The position numbers were made by a program, and so were the translations under genes. 64,000 nucleotides of DNA from Bacteroidales bacterium UBA5507 (GTDB lineage: Bacteria > Bacteroidota > Bacteroidia > Bacteroidales > Lentimicrobiaceae): assembly GCA_002426195.1 (NCBI GenBank), contig DIOT01000056.1, forward strand, positions 96,622 through 160,621, written 5' to 3'. Each line of letters opens with the position of its first letter. Position 1 is the stretch's first letter. Shown here piece by piece: positions 42,005 through 51,781 of the stretch. The notes under the pieces were generated by a model. That model made no database searches and was not told the DNA's origin. It was given only the letters and a program-made list of their open reading frames with translations.

Positions 42005-43183
42005 ATGAAATCACTCAGAAATTATCTTGACAAAATAAAGCCGCAGTTTCAAAAGGGGGGTAAGTATGAGAAACTACACTCAACTTTTGATGCTTTTGAA
42101 ACTTTCCTTTTTGTCCCTCCACATACTACACATGTAGGAAGTCATATCAGAGATGCTATTGATATGAAGCGCACTATGAGTATTGTTGTTATTGCTTTAA
42201 TACCTGCGCTACTATTCGGTATATGGAATGTTGGCCACCAACACTTCCTATCACATGCTATGGATGTTGGCTTTTGGGATAAGGTAGGATTTGGTGCATT
42301 AAAAGTATTGCCCATTGTTGTTGTATCTTACGTTGTAGGATTATCAATTGAATTTGCATTCGCCCAGTATAGGGGGCATGAAGTTAATGAGGGCTTTCTT
42401 GTTTCAGGTATGCTAATACCCTTGGTTCTTCCACCCGACATTCCATTATGGATGGTTGCCGTAGCTACTGCTTTTGCTGTAATTATAGGCAAAGAAGTTT
42501 TTGGTGGAACCGGGATGAATATTCTCAACCCGGCTTTAACTGCCCGAGCTTTTCTATTCTTTGCATACCCTGCTTTTATGTCGGGTGATAAAGTTTGGAT
42601 AGCAGAAAAGGCCGATACCTTCTCAGGTGCAACTCCACTTGCCGATGCTGCAATAGCAACAGGAGGAAGTGTTGAATTCTCACATTCACTTTCCGATATG
42701 TTCTGGGGATTCATTCCGGGATCAATAGGTGAGACATCCGTGGTCGCAATACTAATAGGAGCAGTTATTTTATTGGTAACAGGCGTTGGAAGCTGGCGTA
42801 TAATGCTTTCTGTAATCTTGGGGACCACCGTTGCGGGTTTGTTGGTTAACTTGGTGGGAAGCAATGCTTACACTAATGTACCTTTCTATTATCACTTCCT
42901 GATGGGAGGATTTGCATTCGGAACAGTTTTTATGGCTACCGATCCAGTTACAGCTGCTCAAACAAACCGTGGTAAATGGTGGTTTGGCTTCTTTATCGGG
43001 GTGCTGGTTGTTATAGTGAGAATTTTCAATCCTGCATATCCTGAGGGAGTTATGCTTGCAATTCTGCTAATGAATGTGTTTGCACCTCTTATTGATCACT
43101 ATGTAGTTGAATCCAACATAAAGAGGCGTTTGAAGAGAGCTAAGGCAAACACGAAATTGCAGACAAAAGTAGGTGCTGTATAA
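42005..43183 (+). CDS. nqrB: Na+-NQR subunit B
   Basis: 392 aa integral membrane subunit with about ten helices. Covalent FMN attachment motif SGAT at Thr210 ('TFSGATPLADAA'). 'GGTGMNILNPALTARAFLF' precedes it as in other NqrB. This subunit carries FMN and riboflavin and forms the Na+ channel. The FMN is attached by ApbE, encoded at the operon's end. 23 bases after nqrA. Confidence 0.95.
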   Translation: MKSLRNYLDKIKPQFQKGGKYEKLHSTFDAFETFLFVPPHTTHVGSHIRDAIDMKRTMSIVVIALIPALLFGIWNVGHQHFLSHAMDVGFWDKVGFGALKVLPIVVVSYVVGLSIEFAFAQYRGHEVNEGFLVSGMLIPLVLPPDIPLWMVAVATAFAVIIGKEVFGGTGMNILNPALTARAFLFFAYPAFMSGDKVWIAEKADTFSGATPLADAAIATGGSVEFSHSLSDMFWGFIPGSIGETSVVAILIGAVILLVTGVGSWRIMLSVILGTTVAGLLVNLVGSNAYTNVPFYYHFLMGGFAFGTVFMATDPVTAAQTNRGKWWFGFFIGVLVVIVRIFNPAYPEGVMLAILLMNVFAPLIDHYVVESNIKRRLKRAKANTKLQTKVGAV

Positions 43184-43208
43184 TTAAGATTACAAAAAAA
43201 TCAAAAAC

Positions 43209-43967
43209 ATGTTTAGTAACAGTTATATCTTTAAATATTCTGCCATAATGGTGATCCTGGTTGCAGCCATTTTGGCCGGGGCCGCGTTGTTACTTCAACC
43301 AGCTCAGGAAAGAAATGTAAAAGTTGAGAAGATTCAGGATATGCTTAACTCTGCGCATATTGAGTCAACAACAGATAATGCTGAGCAATTGTACGAAAAG
43401 TATGTTGTAAGGGAGATTGTAATTGACGAGAATGGGGAAGAAGTTAGCGTATACAAGGGCGGGAAATTCGAAAAAGGAGATGTTCGGGCCTTTAATATTG
43501 ATTTAAAGTCTCAACTTAAAGTTAAACAGGATGCTGCACAGGGTAAGACCAAAGAAAAAGCAGTTTTCCCTTTGTTTGAGGTTGATTTTGAAGGTGATAC
43601 TCTATATATTATTCCCCTGCAAGGGAATGGTTTATGGGGGCCAATCTGGGGTAATATCACTTTAAAAAGGGACATGTCAACTGTTGAAGGCGTTTCATTT
43701 GGGCATAAGGGAGAAACTCCTGGATTGGGAGCAGAAATTGCACTACCTCAATTCGAAAACAGTTTTTTAGATAAAAAGGTATTTGATGATAAAGGAGAAT
43801 TCCAGTCAATTAGTGTGGTTAAAGGTGGAGTTGCAAATTCTTCGATAGATCCTGCTCATGGTGTTGATGCTATATCAGGAGGTACAATTACTAGTATGGG
43901 AGTTAACAATATGCTTAAGAACAACTTGTCGAACTACATTACCTACATTAAAAATCATAAGAAATGA
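43209..43967 (+). CDS. nqrC: Na+-NQR subunit C
   Basis: 252 aa. One N-terminal transmembrane helix and a periplasmic FMN-binding domain. The flavinylation motif is 'DAISGGTITS' around Thr226, with Gly in place of the usual Ala of SGAT. 'FGHKGETPGLGAEI' is typical. The stop overlaps the nqrD start (ATGA), giving coupled translation. Confidence 0.95.
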   Translation: MFSNSYIFKYSAIMVILVAAILAGAALLLQPAQERNVKVEKIQDMLNSAHIESTTDNAEQLYEKYVVREIVIDENGEEVSVYKGGKFEKGDVRAFNIDLKSQLKVKQDAAQGKTKEKAVFPLFEVDFEGDTLYIIPLQGNGLWGPIWGNITLKRDMSTVEGVSFGHKGETPGLGAEIALPQFENSFLDKKVFDDKGEFQSISVVKGGVANSSIDPAHGVDAISGGTITSMGVNNMLKNNLSNYITYIKNHKK

Positions 43968-44617
43968 AAGATACAAAAATAAAGGAGCCGCTTTTCTCTG
44001 CGAAGAATAGGAAACTATTAACAGCGCCTTTAAACAAGGATAATCCTATTACAGTGCAGGTGCTGGGTATATGTTCAGCATTAGCAGTAACTGCTAAATT
44101 AGAGCCTGCTATTGTTATGGCTGTCTCTGTTACAGTTGTTGTTGCATTCTCAAATCTCGTAGTAAGTTTATTACGTAATACTATACCCCCGCGCATCAGA
44201 ATTATTGTTCAGCTTGTGGTTATAGCTGCACTTGTTATAGTTGTTGACCAGATATTGAAAGCATACGTCTATAATGTAAGTAAGCAGCTTTCTGTATTTG
44301 TGGGACTGATTATAACCAACTGTATCGTAATGGGACGTCTCGAAGCTTTCGCTATGTCTCATAAACCATGGGAGTCATTTCTTGATGGTATAGGAAATGG
44401 TTTAGGATATGGATTGATATTAGTTGTTGTTGCTGTATTTAGAGAGTTATTCGGCTCGGGCACACTATTCGGATATCACATTATTCCTCAGTCATTTTAT
44501 GATGCCGGATATGCAAATAACGGGTTCTTTATTCTGCCTCCAATGGCTCTTATACTCGTTGGACTTATTATCTGGTTCCAGAGATCAAAGAATGCTGACC
44601 TAGTTGACAAATCATAA
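43964..44617 (+). CDS. nqrD: Na+-NQR subunit D
   Basis: 217 aa, six-helix membrane protein paired with NqrE. 'NPITVQVLGICSALAVTAKLEPA' holds the family Cys (near residue 33) that with NqrE ligates the intramembrane Fe centre, and 'IITNCIVMGRLEAFAM' holds the second. The four-base overlap with nqrC is conserved in style with other nqr operons. Confidence 0.95.
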   Translation: MKDTKIKEPLFSAKNRKLLTAPLNKDNPITVQVLGICSALAVTAKLEPAIVMAVSVTVVVAFSNLVVSLLRNTIPPRIRIIVQLVVIAALVIVVDQILKAYVYNVSKQLSVFVGLIITNCIVMGRLEAFAMSHKPWESFLDGIGNGLGYGLILVVVAVFRELFGSGTLFGYHIIPQSFYDAGYANNGFFILPPMALILVGLIIWFQRSKNADLVDKS

Positions 44618-44630
44618 TTGTATTATTACT

Positions 44631-45248
44631 ATGGAACATCTAATTAACATTTTCGTCAGATCAATTTTTATTGACAATATGATCTTTGCTTACTTCCTTG
44701 GTATGTGTTCATACCTGGCTGTATCAAAGACTGTTAAGACTTCTATGGGCCTTGGTATAGCAGTTATATTTGTATTAGGTGTAACTGTGCCTGTAAATTA
44801 CCTTATCGATAACTACCTACTTCAAAAAGGTGCTTTATCATGGTTGGGACCGGAGTTTGCCAATGTCGACCTAAGTTTTCTAAGCTTTATTATGTTTATT
44901 GCAGTAATTGCTGCTATTGTACAGCTTGTTGAAATGGTGGTTGAAAAATTCAGTTCCTCACTTTATAATTCTCTTGGTATATTTCTTCCACTTATTGCTG
45001 TGAATTGTGCAATTATGGGTGGTGCATTATTTATGCAGGAACGTGCCTATGAGACTGTTGCAGAAGCAACTGTATTTGGAGTGGGAAGTGGAATCGGCTG
45101 GTGGCTCGCAATTATTCTAATTGCTGCTATTCGTGAAAAAATACGTTATTCTAATGTACCGGCTCCTATGAGGGGATTAGGAATTACATTTATTATAACA
45201 GGTTTAATGGCCATAGCTTTTATGAGTTTTATGGGCATAAGTTTATAA
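44631..45248 (+). CDS. nqrE: Na+-NQR subunit E
   Basis: 205 aa from the Met at 44631 (MEHLINIFVRSIF), 13 bases after nqrD; the frame is open nine codons further up, but that would overlap nqrD and is not the family start. Six-helix inner-membrane subunit with 'FLGMCSYLAVSK' and 'AVNCAIMGGALFM', the Cys-containing motifs mirroring NqrD. Fe-centre assembly in NqrDE is thought to need NqrM; see 15469-15672. Confidence 0.95.
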   Translation: MEHLINIFVRSIFIDNMIFAYFLGMCSYLAVSKTVKTSMGLGIAVIFVLGVTVPVNYLIDNYLLQKGALSWLGPEFANVDLSFLSFIMFIAVIAAIVQLVEMVVEKFSSSLYNSLGIFLPLIAVNCAIMGGALFMQERAYETVAEATVFGVGSGIGWWLAIILIAAIREKIRYSNVPAPMRGLGITFIITGLMAIAFMSFMGISL

Positions 45249-45280
45249 TGAACATTGTGAATTTAAGAAAGAGTTAAACT

Positions 45281-46525
45281 ATGGGAACCGGAACAATAAT
45301 TTTAATAAGTATAGCTGTCTTCCTTATTATCATTCTACTGCTTGTTGGTATATTGCTTTTTGTTAAAGCCAAATTAACACCGCCGGGGAATGTTAAAATT
45401 ACTATAAACGATGAGAAGGAAATTGAGGTGGGCCCTGGGAGCAGTCTTCTTTCTACCCTTGCTAGTGAGAAAATTTATCTTCCATCTGCTTGCGGTGGTG
45501 GAGGTACATGCGCTATGTGCCGTTGTCAGGTGTTTGAAGGAGCCGGAGATATACTACCAACAGAGCAGGTTTATTTTTCAAGGAAAGAACAGCAGAACCA
45601 CTGGCGTTTGGGCTGCCAGGTTAAGGTCCGTAATGACCTTAAGATTGGTGTACCTAAGGAAATCTTTGGGATTAAAAAGTGGGAGTGTGAAGTTATTAGT
45701 AATAAGAATGTTGCCACTTTTATTAAAGAGTTTGTGGTGAAATTACCGGAAGGTGAGACACTCGATTTCCAATCAGGTGGGTATATACAAATTGACGTAC
45801 CCGCAACAGAGGTTGACTTCAAGGATATTATAGTTGAAGAAAAATTCAGAGAAGATTGGGGTAAATTAAAAATCTGGGATTTAAAAATGAAAAATCCTGA
45901 GCCAATCTTCAGAGCCTATTCTATGGCTAATCATCCTGCAGAAGGCAATATTGTGATGCTGAATATTCGTATTGCTACTCCACCTTGGGATAGGGCTAAA
46001 AACCAATTTATGAATGTTAATCCCGGTATTTGTTCTTCTTACATTTTCTCAAGAAAACCTGGTGATAAGGTTATGGTATCGGGCCCTTATGGTGAATTCC
46101 ATATTAAGCCAACTCAGAAGGAGATGATTTATATTGGTGGTGGTGCAGGTATGGCTCCGCTGAGATCTCATATATTCCATCTGTTCCATACCGAAAAGTC
46201 AAACAGAAAGGTTTCATATTGGTACGGAGCTCGTTCTTTGAGAGAAGTTTTCTATGAAAAGGATTTCAGAGATATAGAGAAGGATTTCCCAAATTTCAAA
46301 TTTAATCTGGCATTGTCTGAACCTCTGCCCGAGGACAATTGGGAAGGTTATGTTGGCTTTATTCATCAAGTTGTCTTGGATAATTATCTTAATAAGCATT
46401 CTGAACCGGAGGAAATAGAATATTATCTTTGTGGTCCACCAATGATGAACGCAGCAGTCTTTAAAATGCTCGATAATCTTGGAGTACCTAAAGAAAATAT
46501 AGCATATGATGATTTCGGAGGTTGA
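45281..46525 (+). CDS. nqrF: Na+-NQR subunit F
   Basis: 414 aa, NADH-oxidising subunit. N-terminal membrane helix (about 4-27), [2Fe-2S] domain with 'CGGGGTCAMCRCQV' (C-x5-C-x2-C, near 70-83) and the last Cys in 'RLGCQVKV'. FAD-binding 'RAYSMANHP' and NAD-binding 'GGGAGMAPLRSH' with the C-terminal 'YYLCGPPMMNAAV'. Electrons go from NADH through FAD to the [2Fe-2S] cluster. The apbE frame starts 20 bases before the nqrF stop. Confidence 0.96.
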   Translation: MGTGTIILISIAVFLIIILLLVGILLFVKAKLTPPGNVKITINDEKEIEVGPGSSLLSTLASEKIYLPSACGGGGTCAMCRCQVFEGAGDILPTEQVYFSRKEQQNHWRLGCQVKVRNDLKIGVPKEIFGIKKWECEVISNKNVATFIKEFVVKLPEGETLDFQSGGYIQIDVPATEVDFKDIIVEEKFREDWGKLKIWDLKMKNPEPIFRAYSMANHPAEGNIVMLNIRIATPPWDRAKNQFMNVNPGICSSYIFSRKPGDKVMVSGPYGEFHIKPTQKEMIYIGGGAGMAPLRSHIFHLFHTEKSNRKVSYWYGARSLREVFYEKDFRDIEKDFPNFKFNLALSEPLPEDNWEGYVGFIHQVVLDNYLNKHSEPEEIEYYLCGPPMMNAAVFKMLDNLGVPKENIAYDDFGG

Positions 46526-47543
46526 TTTAATTAGTCATAAATTTAGTAATATTTTTTCATCCCTGTTAGTGATTTTCATCCTAACAGGGATGTCTTCTTG
46601 TAAGAATGAAATACAACCACAACATTTGGTTGGTGAAGCACAAGGAACGTACTATGCTATTACATATTACGACTCACTAGAACGTGATTTCAGCACAGAA
46701 CTTGATAGTTTGTTCTCCAACTTTGACCAGTCGGCTTCAGTATATAAGCCTGAATCTATAATATCTAGGGTCAATAGAAATGATTCAACTGTGGTAATTG
46801 ATGATATCTTTCAAGTAGTGTTCAATAAATCGATGGAGGTTTCAGAGAGTACACAGGGTGCTTTCGATATAACGGTAATGCCTTTAGTTAATGCATGGGG
46901 TTTTGGTTACAAAGGTGCTGATCGTTCTGATACAATTAATATTGATAGCCTGAAACAATTTGTTGGATACAAAAAAATTAGAATTGAAAGTGGTTCTGTT
47001 GTAAAGGATAATGCCGGGATAATGATTGATTACAATGCTATTGCTCAGGGCTATACATGCGACCTGATTGGAGCTTTCTTCGAGAAGCACGGGATTAATA
47101 ATTATCTAGTAGATGTTGGCGGTGAAGTGTTGGCTAAAGGTACGAAACCTGGTTCTAAACCTTGGAATGTTGCAGTTGAGAAGCCTGCTGATAGTTCAGC
47201 TTCTACCAGAGAAATTCAGATTATTGTCCCACTTGAAAATAGAGCTCTTGCTACAAGTGGCAATTACAGAGCTTACTTTGTCAAGGATAATAAGAAATAC
47301 TCTCATACAATCGATCCCGTTACAGGATTCCCTGTGAATCACTCTGTATTGAGTGTTTCGGTTATTGCAAATCAGTGCATGACAGCTGATGCATATGCAA
47401 CTGCATTTATGGTAATGGGATTAGAAAAGACAAAAGCTTTCCTGAAATCAAGCTATGATTTGGATGCTTACATAATTTATGATGATAATGGTACTTTAAA
47501 GTCATGGTGGAGTGAAGGTTTCCCTATTCCAACAAAAGACTAA
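46506..47543 (+). CDS. apbE: FAD:protein FMN transferase, lipoprotein
   Basis: 345 aa. Lipoprotein signal with lipobox TGMSSC (Cys32). ApbE core: 'GEAQGTYYAITYYD', 'VMPLVNAWGFG', 'IDYNAIAQGYTCDLIGAFFE', 'VDVGGEVLAKG' and 'SHTIDPVTGFPV'. It transfers FMN from FAD to the Thr of NqrB and NqrC; placement at the end of nqrABCDEF fits exactly. The start overlaps nqrF by 20 bases. Its stop codon overlaps the stop codon of the converging dehydrogenase gene. Confidence 0.93.
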   Translation: MMISEVDLISHKFSNIFSSLLVIFILTGMSSCKNEIQPQHLVGEAQGTYYAITYYDSLERDFSTELDSLFSNFDQSASVYKPESIISRVNRNDSTVVIDDIFQVVFNKSMEVSESTQGAFDITVMPLVNAWGFGYKGADRSDTINIDSLKQFVGYKKIRIESGSVVKDNAGIMIDYNAIAQGYTCDLIGAFFEKHGINNYLVDVGGEVLAKGTKPGSKPWNVAVEKPADSSASTREIQIIVPLENRALATSGNYRAYFVKDNKKYSHTIDPVTGFPVNHSVLSVSVIANQCMTADAYATAFMVMGLEKTKAFLKSSYDLDAYIIYDDNGTLKSWWSEGFPIPTKD

Positions 47544-48799
47544 AGCCTTTCATCAACCTCTTCTTTCTTAAGCAGTCCTTTAATATCATACAACACAGAG
47601 TTGCCGTTACATAATGACTTCATATCCATCTTAAGAAATTCGTCATGTGCCACGGCTAAAACCACAGCGTCGTAATTGCCGGCAGGTGTATTTGCTAATC
47701 TGACATCATATTCATGTTCAACTTCATGAGGATCAGCCCATGGATCGTAAACATCCACTTCACAAGAATACTCTTTGAATTCATTGATAACATCAATTAC
47801 TCTTGAGTTTCTGATATCAGGACAATTTTCCTTAAAAGTAATACCCAGAATAAGCACTTTACTTCCGGCAATTGTGTGCCCTTTTTGTATCATCTTTTTT
47901 ATTACCCTGTTGGCTACATAAAATCCCATGTTGTCGTTAAGTCGTCTTCCGGCAAGAATTATTTCAGGATTATATCCAAGTTCCTGGGCCTTATGAGTAA
48001 GGTAGTATGGGTCAACTCCAATGCAGTGTCCGCCTACTAAACCAGGAGTAAACTTGAGAAAATTCCATTTGGTACCTGCAGCCTTTAAGACTTCCTGAGT
48101 ATCAATTCCCATTTTGTTAAAAATGAGCGAAAGCTCATTAACAAAAGCGATATTAATGTCGCGTTGACTATTTTCGATGACTTTGGCTGCTTCTGCGACC
48201 TTTATAGATGAAGCCATATACGTACCGGCAACAATTATACTCTTATATAGATTGTCAATCTTCACCGCAACTTCCGGTGTTGATCCGGAAGTTACTTTAA
48301 GGATCTTTGTAACAGTATGGATCTTGTCGCCAGGATTGATACGCTCTGGTGAATAACCGCAATAGAAATCGACATTGAACTTTAATCCACTAAACTTTTC
48401 AAGAACAGGGACACAGTCTTCTTCAGTTGCACCAGGGTACACAGTTGACTCATAGATAACGATATCACCTTTTGAGAGAACTTTACCAACAGATTCTGAT
48501 GCTTTGATCAGAGGTGTAAGATCTGGTCTCTTATGGTGGTCAATGGGTGTTGGAACTGTCACTATATAATAATTACACTCGCGGGTGTCATCAAGATTAG
48601 TAGAGTAATCAAGGTGAATTGCAGTACGTAAATCTTCGTCGGATGTTTCAAGTGTTCTATCATGTCCTTTGCGGAGTTCGTCAATCCTGCCTTGGTTAAT
48701 GTCAAAACCCACAACTGAATACTTTTTACCAAATTCAACAGCTAAAGGTAGGCCTACGTAACCTAGTCCGATTACACAGATTTTTATATTTTCATTCAT
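47540..48799 (-). CDS. wbpA: UDP-N-acetylhexosamine 6-dehydrogenase, WbpA/TviB type
   Basis: 419 aa. N-terminal Rossmann 'CVIGLGYVGLPLAVEFGKKY', middle 'GLVGGHCIGVDPYYLTHKA' with the catalytic Cys, and C-terminal UDP-binding domain 'LILGITFKENCPDIRNSRV'. It oxidises C6 of UDP-GlcNAc or UDP-GalNAc with 2 NAD+ to the uronic acid for surface polysaccharide. It lies 18 bases after the WbpB-like gene, pointing to the UDP-GlcNAcA to 3-keto step that follows in the Man(2NAc3NAc)A pathway. Confidence 0.88.
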   Translation of the reverse strand: MNENIKICVIGLGYVGLPLAVEFGKKYSVVGFDINQGRIDELRKGHDRTLETSDEDLRTAIHLDYSTNLDDTRECNYYIVTVPTPIDHHKRPDLTPLIKASESVGKVLSKGDIVIYESTVYPGATEEDCVPVLEKFSGLKFNVDFYCGYSPERINPGDKIHTVTKILKVTSGSTPEVAVKIDNLYKSIIVAGTYMASSIKVAEAAKVIENSQRDINIAFVNELSLIFNKMGIDTQEVLKAAGTKWNFLKFTPGLVGGHCIGVDPYYLTHKAQELGYNPEIILAGRRLNDNMGFYVANRVIKKMIQKGHTIAGSKVLILGITFKENCPDIRNSRVIDVINEFKEYSCEVDVYDPWADPHEVEHEYDVRLANTPAGNYDAVVLAVAHDEFLKMDMKSLCNGNSVLYDIKGLLKKEEVDERL

Positions 48800-48817
48800 C
48801 TTTTTAAAATTAAATAT

Positions 48818-49798
48818 TTAAATAGAGACAGTTGAGATTTTTGTTAAATAAGGATGGTAATCGCCCTTTATTCCTGCTGGCTCAGCATTACGTATACTAT
48901 AAGCCAACTCAATACTTGGTCTGGCGTCATTAAGTGTGAATCCTTTACTTTGCATTATATTTTCATAAGAAACAGTATGAAGATCTGTAAAGCCTTCACT
49001 AAATTCAAATTCCTGACCTTCGATTGAGAGTGACCTGAAAGTACGTTTGCCTGATTTAACAACATAATCGGGTAGAGAGTTTTCATTAATACTCAAAAAC
49101 CACCTAATTCGTGCTTTTTTTAACTGAAGAAAACCTGCTGCCATATCCGGCTTTGAGACATGGACAATGCTTGATTGAAGATCGCCAAAAATCCATAGAA
49201 GCATATCGAAGAAATGTATGCCTATGTTAGTTGCTACTCCTCCTGATTTTTCTACATCACCTTTCCAGCTTATGTAATACCACCTTCCACGACTTGTAAT
49301 ATAAGTAAGATCGATATTGAATACTTTATCAGCCGGGGCTTCTTCAATCTGCTTTTTAAGTGCAATTATGGCAGGGTGAAGTCTGAGCTGAAGAATGGTG
49401 TTTATTTTTTTTCCTGTTTCTTTTTCTATTTCCTGTAATGCATCAACATTCCACGGATTTAACACCAAAGGCTTTTCGCAAATTGCATTTGCCTGATTTC
49501 TCAGGGCAAGTCTTATATGCGCATCGTGCAAATAGTTTGGCGAACAAATACTAACATAGTCTATTTTCTGAGTGCCATTCCGTCTCAGTTTATCGAGATG
49601 GCGATCAAATCTTTCTGGTTCGGTGAAGAAGAAGGCTTCAGGGAAGTAACTGTCCATGATGCCTACACTATCAAACTTATCAAGTGCGGTTACAAGAATA
49701 TTACCAGTGTCCTTTATCGCCTTCAAATGCCGGGGAGCAATGTAACCGGCAGCACCTATTAATGCAAAGTTGACAGGTGCTTTTAGATTTTTATCCAT
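48818..49798 (-). CDS. wbpB: WbpB/WlbA-like UDP-GlcNAcA 3-dehydrogenase
   Basis: 326 aa Gfo/Idh/MocA oxidoreductase. 'NFALIGAAGYIAPRHLKAI' with the Rossmann GxGxx(A/P) variant, 'YVSICSPNYLHDAHI', the catalytic region 'CEKPLVLNPWNVDAL', and 'GGVATNIGIHFFDML'. These match WbpB/WlbA, which oxidises C3 of UDP-GlcNAcA. The aminotransferase and acetyltransferase of the pathway (WbpE, WbpD) are not adjacent. Transcribed ahead of wbpA. Confidence 0.82.
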   Translation of the reverse strand: MDKNLKAPVNFALIGAAGYIAPRHLKAIKDTGNILVTALDKFDSVGIMDSYFPEAFFFTEPERFDRHLDKLRRNGTQKIDYVSICSPNYLHDAHIRLALRNQANAICEKPLVLNPWNVDALQEIEKETGKKINTILQLRLHPAIIALKKQIEEAPADKVFNIDLTYITSRGRWYYISWKGDVEKSGGVATNIGIHFFDMLLWIFGDLQSSIVHVSKPDMAAGFLQLKKARIRWFLSINENSLPDYVVKSGKRTFRSLSIEGQEFEFSEGFTDLHTVSYENIMQSKGFTLNDARPSIELAYSIRNAEPAGIKGDYHPYLTKISTVSI

Positions 49799-49909
49799 GT
49801 TTCAATAAAAGTATGTTTGGAACATTTCAATTCCAATTCATTAACCATTTAATGGCAACAAAGTTAACTAAGCTTTTACAAACTGAGACATGCCGCCTGT
49901 TTGGTTTTG

Positions 49910-51127
49910 TTAAATTAAACGGGCAAGTGCTTCTTTTATTCTCTTTGCAGCTTCAATAAGATCATTTTCACTTGTTGCATATGATAGTCTTATGCAGTTT
50001 GGATTTCCGAAAGCTTCACCAGAAACAATTGCAACAAATGCATTATCAAGAATATAATTACAGAGTTCTGTTGCATTATTAATCACTATATGCCCGTGTT
50101 TCTTACCGAAATAATGGGTAACATCCGGAAAGAAATAAAATGCACCTTCAGGATTGTTAGTAACCAATCCTGGTATATCGCACAAAAGATTATAGAAAAG
50201 ATCTCTTCTTTTTCTAAAAATCTCTACCATATTCTTTAGTTCAGCTGATACATCCGGATCTGTTTCCATAGCAGCAACCGCCGCTTTCTGAGATATGCTA
50301 CATGCACCAGAAGTAATTTGCCCCTGCATTTTATCGCATGCTTTTGCTATCTGAAGAGGAGCTGCACAATACCCAAGACGCCAGCCTGTCATAGCAAAAC
50401 CTTTTGACACCCCATTTATTACAATTGTCCTATCTTTAAGTTTTGGGAATTGGGCAATTGATTCATGTTTACCGTTAAAATTAATAAGCTCATATATTTC
50501 ATCACTTAGGATGTATATATCGGGATGCATTTCAAAGACTTCCGCCAAAGCAGCTAATTCCTTTCGTGAATAAACTGAGCCGGTTGGATTACAAGGACTA
50601 CTGAATAAAAATAGCCTGCTTGCCGGTGTAATAGCATCTTTAAGCTGTTGAGGTGTTATTTTGAAATCATTTTCAACCGAAGTCTGAATAGGAACAGCAA
50701 CACCCTCTGCAAGCTTTATTATCTCCTTGTAAGATACCCAGTATGGGGATGGAAGGATAACCTCTTCACCGGGATTAACAACACTAAGTATGACATTAGC
50801 AAGTGCTTGCTTTGCACCTGTAGATACAACAATCTGTTCAGGTGTGTATTCCAGGTTATTATCACGTTTTAATTTCTCACATACGGCTTTCCTCAAATCA
50901 GCATAGCCATTTACTGGAGAGTAAGTAGTGAAATTTTCATCGATGGCTTTCTTAGCTGCTTCTTTTATATACTCAGGGGTGTTAAAATCAGGTTGCCCGA
51001 TACTTAAATTAATTACGTTAATCCCACTCTCTTTCAGTTCGCGACAACGCCTACTCATTGCAAGGGTTTCTGACTCTGATAAACGATTTATCCTTTCGGA
51101 AAGGATAGCTCCCGATAATGTTTGCAT
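49910..51127 (-). CDS. Class I PLP-dependent aminotransferase (aspartate type)
   Basis: 405 aa from the Met at 51127; the frame runs 19 codons further upstream but that part is not family-like. 'NLSIGQPDFNTPEYIKEAA', 'SPVNGYADLRKAV', 'SPCNPTGSVYSRKEL', 'YILSDEIYE', and the PLP-lysine motif 'GVSKGFAMTGWRLGY'. These fit fold-type I aspartate aminotransferase subfamily I-gamma. The exact amino donor cannot be read from the sequence. Divergent from the 51248 gene. Confidence 0.9.
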   Translation of the reverse strand: MQTLSGAILSERINRLSESETLAMSRRCRELKESGINVINLSIGQPDFNTPEYIKEAAKKAIDENFTTYSPVNGYADLRKAVCEKLKRDNNLEYTPEQIVVSTGAKQALANVILSVVNPGEEVILPSPYWVSYKEIIKLAEGVAVPIQTSVENDFKITPQQLKDAITPASRLFLFSSPCNPTGSVYSRKELAALAEVFEMHPDIYILSDEIYELINFNGKHESIAQFPKLKDRTIVINGVSKGFAMTGWRLGYCAAPLQIAKACDKMQGQITSGACSISQKAAVAAMETDPDVSAELKNMVEIFRKRRDLFYNLLCDIPGLVTNNPEGAFYFFPDVTHYFGKKHGHIVINNATELCNYILDNAFVAIVSGEAFGNPNCIRLSYATSENDLIEAAKRIKEALARLI

Positions 51128-51247
51128 GACCTTAATATTGTTGTTTATCACAGCAAAATAATGAAATTTAAATTCGTTAAACAAGTATTCTAATCCTAAA
51201 ATAAAAAGTTTTGCGATATTTGCATCTTATTTATGTCTTGTGAAATT

Positions 51248-51769
51248 ATGGCAGAATTCAGGGATGTGTTCCTAATTGGATTAATTCTTTTTATTCTTTT
51301 CCTTATCGTTTGGTTTGCGGTCAGGTATTACGTTAAAACTGAAAGGCAGAAACTCATTGTAAAGATTGGGCAGAAAAATAAAGAAATTATCACTCCTGTC
51401 AGATTGCAGGCGTATGAACGGTTTGTTCTACTACTTGAAAGGATGGAACCTTCTCAAATTATTCTCAGAAATATTGTTCTTGGACAAACTGCTGGTCAAT
51501 TGCATCAGGTTCTATTGAACACAATTCGCGATGAATTTGACCATAACCTTTCACAACAACTGTATGTTTCCTCGCAGGCATGGCAAAAGATTAAGAATGC
51601 CCGTGAATCAGCACTCGCATCAATAAATGATGCTGCATCAAAAGTAAAACCTGATGCTGCTGCTTCAGAACTGGCAGAAATTATTTTTACTTCTGATGTA
51701 AAAGATACTATTTCTGAGATTCAGCAGGCACTTGAATTTGTTAAAGATGAAGCCAGATTGCTTTTTTAA
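51248..51769 (+). CDS. Conserved membrane-anchored hypothetical protein
   Basis: 173 aa from the Met at 51248; an upstream Met at 51233 adds five residues. One N-terminal transmembrane helix (about 6-28), then a cytoplasmic mostly helical region with 'LQAYERFVLLLERMEPSQIILR', 'TIRDEFDHNLSQQLYVSSQAW' and an Ala-rich heptad C-terminus. I recognise it as a common Bacteroidota protein of unknown function (DUF7935-like) but cannot give a role. The DMT transporter follows 12 bases later. Confidence 0.75.
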   Translation: MAEFRDVFLIGLILFILFLIVWFAVRYYVKTERQKLIVKIGQKNKEIITPVRLQAYERFVLLLERMEPSQIILRNIVLGQTAGQLHQVLLNTIRDEFDHNLSQQLYVSSQAWQKIKNARESALASINDAASKVKPDAAASELAEIIFTSDVKDTISEIQQALEFVKDEARLLF

Positions 51770-51781
51770 CATGGAGGCATT

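Noticed and set aside
42328..42864. 178-residue open frame on the minus strand inside nqrB
   Set aside because: It is the mirror of a membrane-protein gene, rich in Thr/Pro/Ile shadow codons, with no start context or family features; nqrB is certain on the other strand.
40635..46525. Possible Rnf complex instead of Na+-NQR
   Set aside because: NqrA, the NqrF [2Fe-2S]/FAD subunit and the SGAT motif of NqrB are present; RnfB and RnfC ferredoxin features are absent.
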